Below, in pieces: positions 1 through 10,128 of a stretch of DNA of 64,000 nucleotides; positions within the stretch are counted from its first letter, which is position 1, and each line of letters starts with the position of its first letter. The notes beneath the pieces were generated by a model. It ran no database searches and was not told the DNA's origin. It saw only the letters and a program-made list of their open reading frames with translations. Position numbers and translations under genes: made by a program. This stretch comes from JADKAV01 sp963769435 (lineage in GTDB: Bacteria; Actinomycetota; Actinomycetes; S36-B12; UBA10799): NCBI GenBank assembly GCA_963769435.1, contig CAVYLN010000002.1:992001-1056000 (forward strand). The letters are read 5' to 3'.

Positions 1-360
1 GATCACCTCGGAACGGGCGGTCTCGAGGTCGAGGAACATCCCCTTCGTGTGCTCGTGCCCGAGCATCACGTTCTCGGCCACCGTGAACGGCGGCACGAGC
101 ATGAAGTGCTGGTGCACCATCCCGATGCCCGCAGCCATCGCGTCGCCGGGGCCCTCGAAGTCCTGGACCACGTCGTTGACGAGGATCTCGCCGGCCGTGG
201 GCTGCAACAGGCCGTAGACGACGTTCATCAGAGTGGACTTGCCGGCGCCGTTCTCCCCGAGCAGGCCGACGATCTCCCCCGGATTGACCGTCAGCGAGAT
301 GTCCTCGTTGGCGGCGAAGTTGCCGAACTTCTTGGTGATGTTCCGCAGCTCGAGTTTCAT
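1..360 (-). CDS. ABC transporter ATPase, BMP/nucleoside importer type (partial)
   Basis: Cytoplasmic ATPase of an importer for nucleosides or similar small solutes. Only the first 120 codons lie in the window and the gene runs off the left edge. The N-terminus reads MKLELRNITKKFGNF; a Walker A motif GENGAGKST follows at about residues 35-43, and the Q-loop region reads MVHQHFMLVPPFTVAENV, which is typical of the double-domain sugar/nucleoside ATPases (YufO/XylG class). It starts 69 bp after the BMP lipoprotein gene on the same strand, so the two form one transport operon; permease genes are expected beyond the edge. The start is the ATG at 358-360. The substrate is inferred from the lipoprotein family, not from this gene. 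Confidence 0.9.
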   Translation of the reverse strand, partial: MKLELRNITKKFGNFAANEDISLTVNPGEIVGLLGENGAGKSTLMNVVYGLLQPTAGEILVNDVVQDFEGPGDAMAAGIGMVHQHFMLVPPFTVAENVMLGHEHTKGMFLDLETARSEVI

Positions 361-386
361 CCGTCAGCCCCTTCGGTCAATACAAA

Positions 387-422
387 GGTGAGGGGTCCAA
401 GCGATTGCCCGGACCCCTCACC
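387..422 (-). terminator. 12-bp inverted repeat between lipoprotein and ATPase genes
   Basis: GGTGAGGGGTCC at 387-398 is perfectly complementary to GGACCCCTCACC at 411-422, with a 12-nt loop. There is no T-run on the minus strand. It sits in the 68-bp gap after the lipoprotein gene and before the ATPase gene. The likely role is partial termination or mRNA 3'-end protection, giving more binding protein than ATPase; that role is inferred. Confidence 0.6.
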
Positions 423-428
423 GTGTTG

Positions 429-1514
429 TCAGCTACCAGCCGGCTGGTTCGGCGAGGTCACCTCGATCGACCCGTCGATGATGCCCTGCCTGATCTGCTC
501 GAGCTGGTCCTTCAGCTCCTGCGGGACCTGCTCCTCGAAGTCGTGGAACGGTGCCAGACCGGTTCCGTCGTTCTCGAGAGTTCCGACGTACTCCTCACTG
601 GTGAACTCGTCGTTGACCGCGGTGCCGATGGTGTCCTTCACGGCGATGTCGATCTTCTTGAGCACCGAGGTCAGGAACACGTCCTTGTACTGCGGCGCGG
701 ACTCGTAGCCATCGCTGTCCACCCAGATGATGTCGGCCTTGCCGGTCGTCTGGGCTTCCTTGGCGGCACCGAGTCCGACCGGACCCGCCACCGGGAAGAT
801 GATGTCCGCACCCTGCTGGATGAAGTTCTTCGCCAGCTGCTGCCCCTTCGCCTGGTCCTCGAAGCCACCCGCGAACGATCCCGCGTCAGGCTTGTTCTGG
901 TCCCATCCGAGCACCTCGACGTTGGCGCCGTTCTGCTCGTTGTAGTACTGCACGCCCTCCCAGTAACCGTCCATGAACGCGGTCACCGACGGGATCGCGA
1001 GACCACCGAACGTGGCCACCTTGCCGCTCTGGCTCATCCCCGCCGCGAGGTATCCGGCCATGAACGAGGACTGCGCGGTGTTGAACAGCAGGCCCTTCAT
1101 GTTGTCGATCTTGGGATCGCTGGCCGCGTCGACGATCGCGAACTTCTCGTCCGGGTTGTCGGTGGCACCTTCCTTGGTCGCATCCTCCATGAGGAAGCCG
1201 ACGGTGATGATGATGCCGCAGTCGTCGTCGACGAGTGCGTTGATGTTGGGCGCGTAGTCGGTCTGGCTCTTCGACTCCAGGAACTTCTCCTGGATGCCGA
1301 ACTCGGCCACTGCGTCCTGCACACCCTTGTACGCCGAAGCGTTGAACGAGCGGTCGTCGATACCACCGGCGTCGGACACCATGCAGGCCAGGAAATCGCT
1401 GGCACCGGATGCTGCCGGGGACGCGCTGTCACCACCCTCGTCAGGTGCACTGCTGCAAGCGGCCAGGGCTAACGCTGCGGCCGCTCCCACGGCTGCGAAG
1501 CGAAGCATTTTCAT
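429..1514 (-). CDS. BMP-family ABC transporter substrate-binding lipoprotein
   Basis: Extracytoplasmic, lipid-anchored solute-binding protein of the basic membrane protein/PnrA family, 361 aa, which captures nucleosides or related ligands for the adjacent ATPase. The signal peptide MKMLRFAAVGAAAALALAAC ends in a lipobox (LAAC, Cys20) and is followed by a Ser/Gly/Asp-rich linker. The mature part shows the family signatures GGIDDRSFNASAYKG near its start, an SSFMAGYLAAG segment in the middle, and WVDSDGYE later. The ATG at 1514 is chosen because GGAGG lies 5 nt upstream; a TTG 12 nt further up would overlap that site. A TAAAGT box about 40 nt upstream is a candidate -10. Confidence 0.93.
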   Translation of the reverse strand: MKMLRFAAVGAAAALALAACSSAPDEGGDSASPAASGASDFLACMVSDAGGIDDRSFNASAYKGVQDAVAEFGIQEKFLESKSQTDYAPNINALVDDDCGIIITVGFLMEDATKEGATDNPDEKFAIVDAASDPKIDNMKGLLFNTAQSSFMAGYLAAGMSQSGKVATFGGLAIPSVTAFMDGYWEGVQYYNEQNGANVEVLGWDQNKPDAGSFAGGFEDQAKGQQLAKNFIQQGADIIFPVAGPVGLGAAKEAQTTGKADIIWVDSDGYESAPQYKDVFLTSVLKKIDIAVKDTIGTAVNDEFTSEEYVGTLENDGTGLAPFHDFEEQVPQELKDQLEQIRQGIIDGSIEVTSPNQPAGS

Positions 1515-1761
1515 ACGTTCCTCCAAACGTGAACTCGCCCCGGACTTTACGCTACGTTCACACGGCCTGTCCGGTGACCCGCCGGATCGACGCTGGTGCC
1601 ATTCCCGCGGCGACGAGGCCTCCGGATCGCAGGGGAAGGCACCCGCGGATCACGGGCCGGGCACCCCAGGTCCGGACATTCCGGTCTAACGGCACGGTGG
1701 GAAAGCCTCGCTCCGCACTCCCCACTAGCATGAATCTGTAACCATGCCCAAGGAGGTAACA
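1515..1761. promoter_or_regulatory. Divergent promoter region, BMP lipoprotein and sdhCDAB
   Basis: This 247-bp gap separates two divergently transcribed operons. For sdh, a TAGCAT hexamer at 1726-1731 is a candidate -10, and AAGGAGG at 1750-1756 is a strong Shine-Dalgarno that decides for GTG 1762 over the ATG at 1744. On the minus strand, TAAAGT lies upstream of the lipoprotein gene and is flanked by GTGAAC/GTTCAC half-sites 21 bp apart, a possible operator. No small gene was seen. Confidence 0.45.
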
Positions 1762-2157
1762 GTGCCAAAGGCTTCTGTCGGCACGCTGTACCGGGGGCAC
1801 GAAGGAATGTGGACCTGGGTCGCCCATCGGATCACGGGCGTGGCGGTCTTCTTCTTCCTGCTCGTGCACGTCCTGGACACCGCTCTGGTCCGGGTCTCAC
1901 CCAACGCCTACGACGCGGTCATCGCCACGTACAAGACCCCGTTGGTCAACCTCATGGAGGTCGGCCTGGTCGGGGCGGTGCTGTTCCACGCGCTCAACGG
2001 CATCCGGATCATCCTGGTGGACTTCTGGTCCAAGGGTCCACGGGTCCAGCGACAGATGACCTGGGCGATCATGGCCGTCTGGTTGGTGCTGATGATCCCG
2101 GGCGCCTACTTCATGCTGATCCACACCGTCGAGACCCTGTTCGGGAGCACCTCATGA
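1762..2157 (+). CDS. sdhC: Succinate dehydrogenase cytochrome b556 subunit
   Basis: Membrane anchor of complex II, 131 aa. With SdhD it binds quinone and probably haem b. Three hydrophobic helices are visible, and the start region GHEGMWTWVAHRITGVAVF contains the Ser/Arg/His environment typical of SdhC. FHALNGIRIILVDF in the middle carries the expected haem-ligand histidine. The start is the GTG preceded by AAGGAGG; an in-frame ATG 18 nt upstream would place that Shine-Dalgarno inside the gene. It is the first gene of sdhCDAB and overlaps sdhD by 4 bp (ATGA). Confidence 0.93.
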   Translation: MPKASVGTLYRGHEGMWTWVAHRITGVAVFFFLLVHVLDTALVRVSPNAYDAVIATYKTPLVNLMEVGLVGAVLFHALNGIRIILVDFWSKGPRVQRQMTWAIMAVWLVLMIPGAYFMLIHTVETLFGSTS

Positions 2158-2555
2158 GCGCGCCCGCCCTGAACGCACCGAAGACCGCACGCAGTGGCGG
2201 CCGCACGAACTACGAGATGTGGTCGTGGGTCTTCATGCGGGTCTCCGGAATCGTGTTGGTCTTCCTGGTGCTCGGTCACCTGCTGATCATGAACATCCTC
2301 GACGGCGGGGTTCAGCGAATCAACTTCGCGTTCGTCGCCGGGCGCTGGAGCAGCCCCTTCTGGCAGGTCTGGGATCTGCTGCAACTGTGGCTGGCCATGC
2401 TCCACGGCGCGAACGGACTGCGCACGATCATCAACGACTACTCCGAGCGGGACCAGACCAGGTTCTGGCTCAAGGCAGCACTACTCACCGCGACTGTTTT
2501 CACGATTGCACTGGGCACGCTCGTGATCTTCACCTTCGACCCCAACATCAGCTGA
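2154..2555 (+). CDS. sdhD: Succinate dehydrogenase hydrophobic membrane anchor subunit
   Basis: Second membrane anchor of complex II, 133 aa, with three hydrophobic segments. LHGANGLRTIINDY is the haem/quinone-site helix found in actinobacterial SdhD. The first 20 residues are a polar cytoplasmic tail. The start ATG overlaps the sdhC stop (ATGA), implying translational coupling, and sdhA begins 9 bp after the stop. Confidence 0.92.
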   Translation: MSAPALNAPKTARSGGRTNYEMWSWVFMRVSGIVLVFLVLGHLLIMNILDGGVQRINFAFVAGRWSSPFWQVWDLLQLWLAMLHGANGLRTIINDYSERDQTRFWLKAALLTATVFTIALGTLVIFTFDPNIS

Positions 2556-2564
2556 GGAAGATCC

Positions 2565-4312
<1,748 letters not shown>

Positions 4313-4313
<1 letters not shown>

Positions 4314-5050
4314 TGACTACCACAGTCCCCGAGCAGATCACCAGGCTCGACGTCACCTTCAAGATCGCTCGCTTCATCCCTGAATCGGACGACGAGCCGC
4401 ACTACGAGGAATACGAACTCGCGTGCCTACCCACTGACCGGGTTCTGACCGTACTTCAGCGGATCAAGGACGAGATCGACGGGACGCTGACCTTCCGCCG
4501 CTCGTGCGCGCACGGAATCTGCGGTTCGGACGCGATGCGCATCAACGGCCGCAACCGCCTGGCATGCAAGACCCTTATCAAAGACCTCAACGTCAAGAAG
4601 CCCGTGATCGTCGAGGCCATCAAGGGACTCCCGCTGGAGAAGGACCTTGTGGTCGACATGGAGCCGTTCTTCGACGCGTACCGGGACGTCATGCCGTTCC
4701 TGATCGCGGAAGGACATGAGCCGACCAAGGAGCGCCTGCAGTCAGCCGAGGACCGGGCGGTGTTCGACGACACGACCAAGTGCATCCTCTGCGCATGCTG
4801 CACCACTTCGTGTCCGGTGTTCTGGAGCGACGGTCAGTACTTCGGACCCGCAGCCATCGTGGGAGCCCACAGGTTCATCTTCGATTCCAGGGACGCCGGC
4901 ACCGACCTGCGCCTGGACATCCTCAACTCCCAAGAGGGGGTCTGGCGCTGCCGGACCACCTTCAACTGCACTGAGGCCTGCCCGCGCGGCATCGAGGTGA
5001 CCAAAGCGATCCAAGAGGTCAAGCGCGCGCTGATGTTCCGGCGCGACTAG
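4313..5050 (+). CDS. sdhB: Succinate dehydrogenase iron-sulfur subunit
   Basis: Electron-transfer subunit of complex II, 245 aa. The [2Fe-2S] site is Cys65, Cys70, Asp73 and Cys85 within SCAHGICGSDAMR, with aspartate as the third ligand as in E. coli SdhB. The C-terminal half carries CILCACCTTSCP and a second cluster FNCTEACPRG for the [4Fe-4S] and [3Fe-4S] centres. It is the last gene of the operon; the cupin gene that follows is on the opposite strand. Confidence 0.97.
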
Positions 5051-5069
5051 CGTTTCGCTCCGCGGGGGG

Positions 5070-5465
5070 CTAGACGAGTCCGCCGTGTTCACTGTCCAGC
5101 GGAGATGCCGCCGGCTGGTGCTCGAGGGGACGGTATGTGTAGAAGAACGTGCACCCACCGGGACCCACCTCGGTGACGGCGTGCGGGACGCCCGGCGGGA
5201 TGTAGATGTAGGAACCAGGCCCGAGACGCTTCTCGACCATGGTGCAGTCGCCGTTGAGGATCAAGATGTGATGATGCGCGGCGTGGTGGGTGTGCTCCGG
5301 GTTCTCGTGGCCCTCGTCCACCCGCATCATGCCCAGCGTGACGTCGCCCGACTGCCACAACGTCTTGCGGTAAACACCTGGAACTCCGGGGACGCCCTCC
5401 CACTGCATGGCGTCGATGTCCGCCCCGCTGGCAACGATCAGTTTGCCCAGATCGTCTCGATTCAT
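5070..5465 (-). CDS. Small cupin-domain protein
   Basis: Single-domain cupin of 131 aa, function unknown. The cupin metal site is visible as PEHTHHAAHHHILIL (about residues 56-70) and the second cupin motif as YIYIPPGVPHAV (about 92-103), so a bound divalent metal is likely. The cytoplasmic location is inferred from the lack of a signal peptide. It lies convergent to sdhB with a 19-bp gap. Small cupins are often sensors or isomerases for small ligands, but no substrate can be assigned here. Confidence 0.8.
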   Translation of the reverse strand: MNRDDLGKLIVASGADIDAMQWEGVPGVPGVYRKTLWQSGDVTLGMMRVDEGHENPEHTHHAAHHHILILNGDCTMVEKRLGPGSYIYIPPGVPHAVTEVGPGGCTFFYTYRPLEHQPAASPLDSEHGGLV

Positions 5466-5582
5466 CGCCGTCGCACCGCCTCTCGTTTACCCCAACCCTA
5501 TGCCTGACGGTTCGTCGGCTGCGAGGGTATCCGAACTGTGTTTGAGCCGTCTGCGCAGATGCTTGTTGGCGCCTGAGACGCG

Positions 5583-5642
5583 ACACGGGTCGGTGAACCG
5601 AGACACGGGTCGGTGAACCGAGACACGGGTCGGTGAACCGAG
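5583..5642. repeat. 20-bp tandem repeat, three perfect copies
   Basis: The 20-bp unit acacgggtcggtgaaccgag occurs three times head to tail without a mismatch, in the gap between the cupin gene and the DUF222-HNH gene. It is not palindromic and codes for nothing obvious. Identical copies suggest recent slippage or a protein-binding array. Confidence 0.9.
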
Positions 5643-5694
5643 GACGACCGCGCCTTTGCCTCATGCAGAGGTCCACTTGCTCCCCTGCCTGCCG

Positions 5695-6831
5695 TCATGC
5701 GGTTCTGGCTGGTGGTGCGCGGGTGGTGGTGGGGGTGATGTGGGGGACGCCTTGGTTCATGGTGATGGTGTAGCGGCCGTGGTGGAGGTCGTGGTGGCAT
5801 CTGGAGCACAAGAGGGTGAGGTTTGCCAGGTCGGTGGTGCCGCCGTGTTTCCAGTGGTGGATGTGGTGGGCTTGGCAGTAGCGGGGTGGGCGGCCGCAGC
5901 GGATGCAGCCGTGGTCGCGGGCGATCAGGGCGGCCCATTGCGCGGCGGTGGCGCGGCGTTTGGTGCGGCCGAGCGCCAGGGGGAGGAAGGTGTCGTCGCG
6001 GTGGACGCCGAAGATGATCGAGCACACGGCCGCGCAGCTGTAGTAGTCGAAGGTGTTGGGCAGGATGGGGGTGCCGTCGGGCAGTCGGGCACCAGCACCG
6101 TCGGGCAGGTGTTCGACGTCGATCAGGATGCTGACCGCGGACACCCCGAGTGGGCGGGTGGTGGTGTGTCCGGCGTCGATCAGGTCGGTCAGGGCGTCGG
6201 CGCGGCGTTGGGGCAGGGTGTCGCCGGTGTCATCACTGGTGGCTGCGGCCAGGGCGTCGGCGAGGACCGCGCCGGTGGTCTCATCCAGTAGGGCGGTGAG
6301 TCGCCACATGCCGTTGGGGCCCGCCGACAGCCGCGCGGTACGGCGGTCACGTTGCGCGGCATAGGACAAGGTGGGGTGCTGGTTGTCGGTGTCGTTGTCG
6401 GCGATCACCTGCAGGATCCGGCCCACCTCCCGGGGGTCGGTCGCGGCGGCGAGCGCGACCACTGCGCCTTGTCGGGCGGCGAAGTCGGTGATGTGGGCGG
6501 CGTGGTCCAGGATCGCGCGCACGTGCATCCCGGAGATCTGGCCTTTCCGGTAGGCGTCGGCGACTTCGGGCAGGTCCCGTAGTTTCTGGGCGGTGTGGAC
6601 GATCCCGGCCCCGACCGCCGGCGTGGATCCGGTGGTGGTGGCGACCAGGGTGCTGGTGGTGCCGGCCCGCAACACCCGCGAATCCCCCTGGGCATCGGCG
6701 GCATCGGCCAGATCGCTCAGATAGGCGTGGATCTGGTTCAGCGCGGTGGCGACCGCGGTCATCGCCGCGGCGCGTTCCTCGGCACACAGCACCTCCGGAT
6801 CCGGCAGATCCTGCGCCGTCGCGGCCGCCAC
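5695..6831 (-). CDS. DUF222 / 13E12-repeat family protein with HNH endonuclease domain
   Basis: Belongs to the actinobacterial DUF222-HNH (REP13E12-like) family, usually multicopy and of uncertain role. The N-terminal 250 residues are the helical DUF222 region; the C-terminal HNH domain shows paired CxxC zinc ligands (CIRCG and CSRCH) around CQAHHIHHWKHGG. The GTG at 6831 has GGAAGG 9 nt upstream. An alternative start is the ATG at 6923, whose frame encodes a plausible N-terminus (MDGFFEVSMAARRRAKIR) up to about 6831; joining the two needs one added G in the GGTGG there and gives exactly 409 aa. Probably a nuclease, possibly of mobile origin. No flanking inverted repeats were seen. Confidence 0.85.
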   Translation of the reverse strand: MAAATAQDLPDPEVLCAEERAAAMTAVATALNQIHAYLSDLADAADAQGDSRVLRAGTTSTLVATTTGSTPAVGAGIVHTAQKLRDLPEVADAYRKGQISGMHVRAILDHAAHITDFAARQGAVVALAAATDPREVGRILQVIADNDTDNQHPTLSYAAQRDRRTARLSAGPNGMWRLTALLDETTGAVLADALAAATSDDTGDTLPQRRADALTDLIDAGHTTTRPLGVSAVSILIDVEHLPDGAGARLPDGTPILPNTFDYYSCAAVCSIIFGVHRDDTFLPLALGRTKRRATAAQWAALIARDHGCIRCGRPPRYCQAHHIHHWKHGGTTDLANLTLLCSRCHHDLHHGRYTITMNQGVPHITPTTTRAPPARTA

Positions 6832-6923
6832 CGGTCGAAACCTTCCGGCGGGTCGGTGGGTAGCGAGGCGCGGATCTTCGCCCGCCGCCGTGCTGCCATC
6901 GAAACCTCGAAGAACCCGTCCAT

Positions 6924-7251
6924 CCCGTCCACCCCCTTCTGATCAACCACCCCCAGACTAGAACGCACGTACGACAAAACCCGGGCCCGAACAGAAGACT
7001 GTGGACAAGCGGAAGCCCGACCGGCCGGTGTGCACAACCCGTACGGCCGGCTAGTGAGATACGAGCGTCCAGGGGAGACCGGAAGGCGAGTCAGCCACAA
7101 GATTTGCGCTGCGCCTCGGGACGGGCGACTTTCGCAGTGTGACCCAACTCCTGGCGAGGGGTGCGGGTCCCGCGGAAGAAGCGGGCGAATCCTGGGGCCG
7201 ATCTCGAATCTTCGCTGCGTGGCGTTGCCCGGATCACCCGAAATCCCGACC
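6924..7251. other. Non-coding gap upstream of the carboxypeptidase gene
   Basis: About 330 bp between the divergent DUF222-HNH and carboxypeptidase genes. I see no convincing gene, hairpin or repeat. The stretch is slightly less GC-rich than its neighbours and must hold both divergent promoters; only the carboxypeptidase -10 is identifiable. Confidence 0.5.
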
Positions 7252-7257
7252 TACGCT
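7252..7257 (+). promoter_or_regulatory. -10 box of the carboxypeptidase gene
   Basis: TACGCT fits TANNNT and ends 8 nt before the ATG at 7266, so the transcript probably starts at or within a base or two of the start codon. Confidence 0.55.
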
Positions 7258-7265
7258 GATTACCA

Positions 7266-8684
7266 ATGCGTACTCTCATCGCCACGGCTGCACTCGTGAT
7301 CATCTCGTCGGCTCCTGCGGTTGCCCAGGAGTCCCCGGCGCTGCCCTCACCGACACCATCGGCCGCTCAAGGAGTGGAGATCCCCGACTTCGCCACCAAG
7401 TCCTGGATCGTGGCCGACGCCGAGTCGGGCGATGTGCTGGCCGGGCAGAACCCCGACGAGCAACTGCCGATCGCCTCCACGCTCAAGACGTTGACCGCGC
7501 TCACGCTCCTGCCGCGCCTGCAGTACTCCAGCACGTACGAGGCGCGAGCCACCGAGACGCTCACCGAGGGCGCGCACGTCGGTGTGCTGGCGGGCAACCG
7601 CTACACCGTGGAGGAGTTGTTCCACGGGATGCTCATGCGCAGCGGGAACGATGCCGCAGTGGCCCTCGCCGACGCCTACGGATACCAGCGCACACTCGAC
7701 GCCATGAATGCCGAGGCCCAGCGCATCGGCGCCAACAACACGGTCGCGATGTCGCCCAACGGCCTCGACAAGCCGGGCCAGGTGAGCACCGCTGCTGACC
7801 TCGCGCAGATCTACCGCGTCGCGATCCGCGACGAACGCCTGCGGCAGATCCTCACCTCCAAGCAGGCCCAGTTCCCGGGCCAGCCTCCGAAGGACCCGAC
7901 GCGACAGCGTGGCGATTTCACGATCTTCAACAACGACAGCCTGCTGAACAGCGACTACCCCGGCTTCATGGGTGGCAAGAGCGGCTTCACCAGCCAGGCG
8001 GGCCGCACCTACGTGGCAGGCGCGGAGCAGAACGGGCGCAAACTCGTGGTCGCTCTGCTGGGGATCGGGGGCGGGACCACTCAGACCGCACGGGAACTAC
8101 TGGACTGGTCGTTCGCAAACGTTGATCAGTTGACTCCGATCTCTCAGCTTCCCGCCATGGCCGAGGACACCTCCGCCGTCGCGGCGGCACCGGCCGGCAT
8201 CGCCGATCCCGACGACATAGCGCCCACCCCGACCGATGAGCAGGCACAGTTGGCAGCCGCCTCCGTGGCGGAGTCCGCGATCAGAACTGCGGGCGAGGCG
8301 CTTGCGGAAGCACCTGGGGGCACCAGCGCGCAGGATGCTGCGCAGACCGCGGTCGAGACCGCCGAACAGGCCGGTGTGTCCACGGCAACAGCGGGGACCG
8401 GGCTGTCTGCCGACATGATCGTGGCCGGGCTGCAATCACCACCCTTCGCGGGCGTGACCCCGGAGGAACCTGCCGCCGGACGCGGGCTCATCGCCTCGCT
8501 ACTGATCGGCTTGTTCAAGGCGCTGATGTGGCTGCTGCTGTTCCTGGGGATCGCCGTGGTTTTGTTGCGGATACGTGCAGTTCGCCGGATCAACCGTCGG
8601 CGGGCAGCGCAGGCGCGTCGCCTTGCAGCGGAAACTCCCGCAGAGGACTCCATGCCGCGTCGGGTCCCATCTCGTACAGGGTGA
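7266..8684 (+). CDS. D-alanyl-D-alanine carboxypeptidase (penicillin-binding protein, S11 family)
   Basis: Exported, membrane-anchored peptidoglycan carboxypeptidase, 472 aa, removing the terminal D-Ala of muropeptides. The signal peptide (residues 1-21) ends AVA-QE. The serine penicilloyl motifs are STLK (Ser71, Lys74), SGN (126-128) and KSG (238-240, in place of the commoner KTG). An Ala/Pro-rich linker of about 130 residues leads to a single transmembrane helix near residues 410-435 and a short basic cytoplasmic tail. This topology, catalytic domain outside with a C-terminal anchor, is usual for actinobacterial DacA/DacC. The 3' 95 bp overlap the convergent RNA ligase-like gene. Confidence 0.92.
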   Translation: MRTLIATAALVIISSAPAVAQESPALPSPTPSAAQGVEIPDFATKSWIVADAESGDVLAGQNPDEQLPIASTLKTLTALTLLPRLQYSSTYEARATETLTEGAHVGVLAGNRYTVEELFHGMLMRSGNDAAVALADAYGYQRTLDAMNAEAQRIGANNTVAMSPNGLDKPGQVSTAADLAQIYRVAIRDERLRQILTSKQAQFPGQPPKDPTRQRGDFTIFNNDSLLNSDYPGFMGGKSGFTSQAGRTYVAGAEQNGRKLVVALLGIGGGTTQTARELLDWSFANVDQLTPISQLPAMAEDTSAVAAAPAGIADPDDIAPTPTDEQAQLAAASVAESAIRTAGEALAEAPGGTSAQDAAQTAVETAEQAGVSTATAGTGLSADMIVAGLQSPPFAGVTPEEPAAGRGLIASLLIGLFKALMWLLLFLGIAVVLLRIRAVRRINRRRAAQARRLAAETPAEDSMPRRVPSRTG

Positions 8685-9126
8685 TCGCTGCCACGTCGAA
8701 CTCCGCACGGTAGTCCGCAAGGGTTCGCTGCGCAGTCGTGAGCGTCTCCTCCGGAACATCGTGGGCAACCGTCACGTGCGGGTGGAAATCGAACCGGAGA
8801 CGGCGCGCCAGTGGCCCGGATCGGACATCCCGCTCGAGTGTCACGATCTGCGGTTCGCCGTCCGAGACGCGCACATACACGACCGGCGACGTCGGCCGGA
8901 ACGTCCCGGTGCCCCGCAGTCGCACCCCGAAGGCCGCGTGCCGCGAGGCGACATTCTGCAGGTGAGCCACAGCCGGGTCCACGTCCGACACGGTCGTGGG
9001 TGGCAACAACGTGACATGCGCCTTTATCAGGTGCGCCGCAGGGTCACCGAAACGCTCCCGCCACTGCTCGAGTTCCTCAGCGAACGGTGGAGGTATCGCG
9101 ATGGCTACACCGATCGTGCGCCTCAC
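8590..9126 (-). CDS. 2'-5' RNA ligase family (2H phosphoesterase) protein
   Basis: A 178-aa member of the 2H phosphoesterase superfamily (LigT/ThpR-like). The two catalytic HxT motifs are HVTLLPP (about residues 37-43) and HPHVTVAH (about 115-122). Family members act on 2'-5' linked or cyclic nucleotides and RNA ends; the substrate here is unknown. The GTG start overlaps the trpS stop (GTGA), so it is translationally coupled to trpS. Its last 95 bp are antisense to the end of the carboxypeptidase gene. Confidence 0.85.
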   Translation of the reverse strand: MRRTIGVAIAIPPPFAEELEQWRERFGDPAAHLIKAHVTLLPPTTVSDVDPAVAHLQNVASRHAAFGVRLRGTGTFRPTSPVVYVRVSDGEPQIVTLERDVRSGPLARRLRFDFHPHVTVAHDVPEETLTTAQRTLADYRAEFDVAAITLYEMGPDAAWSPLREFPLQGDAPALPADG

Positions 9127-10124
9127 GCTCCGCTCGCCCGCAAACCCAGCGCCTGGTAGGCCGCCTCCAACGTGGGCCCGGCAGCCTCGGCGGCCCGCTG
9201 CGCACCGGCCAGCATAAGCCGGCTCAACTCGCCGGGGTCGTCGAGAAGTTCTCGGGTGCGGGCGGCGAACGGCTCCGCAACGGCGACCACCGCTTCAGCC
9301 GCGGCAACTTTCAGCGGCCCGTACATGCCGCCGGCGTACTCCTCCGCCACCGATGCGACCGACCTGTCGGTGGCCGCTGCCAGGATGCTCAGGAGGTTGG
9401 AGACACCCGGCTTGTTGACGGGGTCGTACCGGACCTCGGTCTCCGAGTCCGTGACCGCCGACTTGATCTTCTTCGCGATCTGTTTGGGTGGGTCGAGCAG
9501 GAACACACAACCCGCCGGAATCGATTTGCTCATCTTCGAGGTCGGGTCCTGAAGATCCAGTATCTTCGCGGAGTCCTTCACGATGTAGGGTTCCGGAACC
9601 GTGAACGTTCTGCCGTACCGCGTGTTGAAGCGTTCAGCGAGGTCTCGCGTGAGTTCGAGGTGCTGGCGCTGGTCCTCCCCCACCGGAACCGCGTTGGCCT
9701 GGTAGAGCAGGATGTCCGCGGCCTGCAGGCACGGGTAGGTGAACAGCCCGACGGAGGCGCTGCCCGCCCCCTCTCGCGCGGTCTTGTCCTTGAACTGCGT
9801 CATCCGCGACGCCTCCCCGAACCCGGTCTGGCACATCATCACCCAGCCGAGCTCGGCGTGTGCCGGCACGTCGCTCTGCACGAACAGCGTGGCCCGCTGC
9901 GGATCGATCCCGGCTGCCAACAACTGCGCGAAGGAGACGCGGGTGCGCTGCTTCTGCACCTGCGGGTCGCCCTGGACGGTGATCGCATGAAGATCGACCA
10001 CACAGTAGAAGGCGTCGTTGTCGTCCTGCAGCGCCACCCAGTGACGCAGAGCACCGAAGTAGTTGCCGATGTGGAAACTGTCGGAAGTCGGCTGGATGCC
10101 GGACAGGATGCGTGGGCGGGGCAT
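9123..10124 (-). CDS. trpS: Tryptophanyl-tRNA synthetase
   Basis: Class I aminoacyl-tRNA synthetase charging tRNA-Trp, 333 aa, the usual compact bacterial length. HIGN at residues 18-21 and KMSKS at 197-201 are the ATP-binding signatures, and the tryptophan pocket segment is also of normal type. The ATG at 10124 is chosen because homologous TrpRS proteins begin just before the RILSGIQPTSDSFHIGN segment; upstream in-frame codons overlap the CNNM gene. It lies 4 bp after the CNNM gene. Confidence 0.96.
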   Translation of the reverse strand: MPRPRILSGIQPTSDSFHIGNYFGALRHWVALQDDNDAFYCVVDLHAITVQGDPQVQKQRTRVSFAQLLAAGIDPQRATLFVQSDVPAHAELGWVMMCQTGFGEASRMTQFKDKTAREGAGSASVGLFTYPCLQAADILLYQANAVPVGEDQRQHLELTRDLAERFNTRYGRTFTVPEPYIVKDSAKILDLQDPTSKMSKSIPAGCVFLLDPPKQIAKKIKSAVTDSETEVRYDPVNKPGVSNLLSILAAATDRSVASVAEEYAGGMYGPLKVAAAEAVVAVAEPFAARTRELLDDPGELSRLMLAGAQRAAEAAGPTLEAAYQALGLRASGA

Positions 10125-10128
10125 GGTC

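Noticed and set aside
1744..1762. ATG 1744 as the sdhC start
   Set aside because: It would swallow the AAGGAGG site, which is ideally placed for GTG 1762.
5583..5642. CRISPR array
   Set aside because: Units are contiguous with no spacers, only three copies, and no cas gene is near.
5695..6831. Complete transposon or homing-endonuclease intron around the HNH gene
   Set aside because: No terminal inverted repeats, target duplication or host-gene interruption was found.
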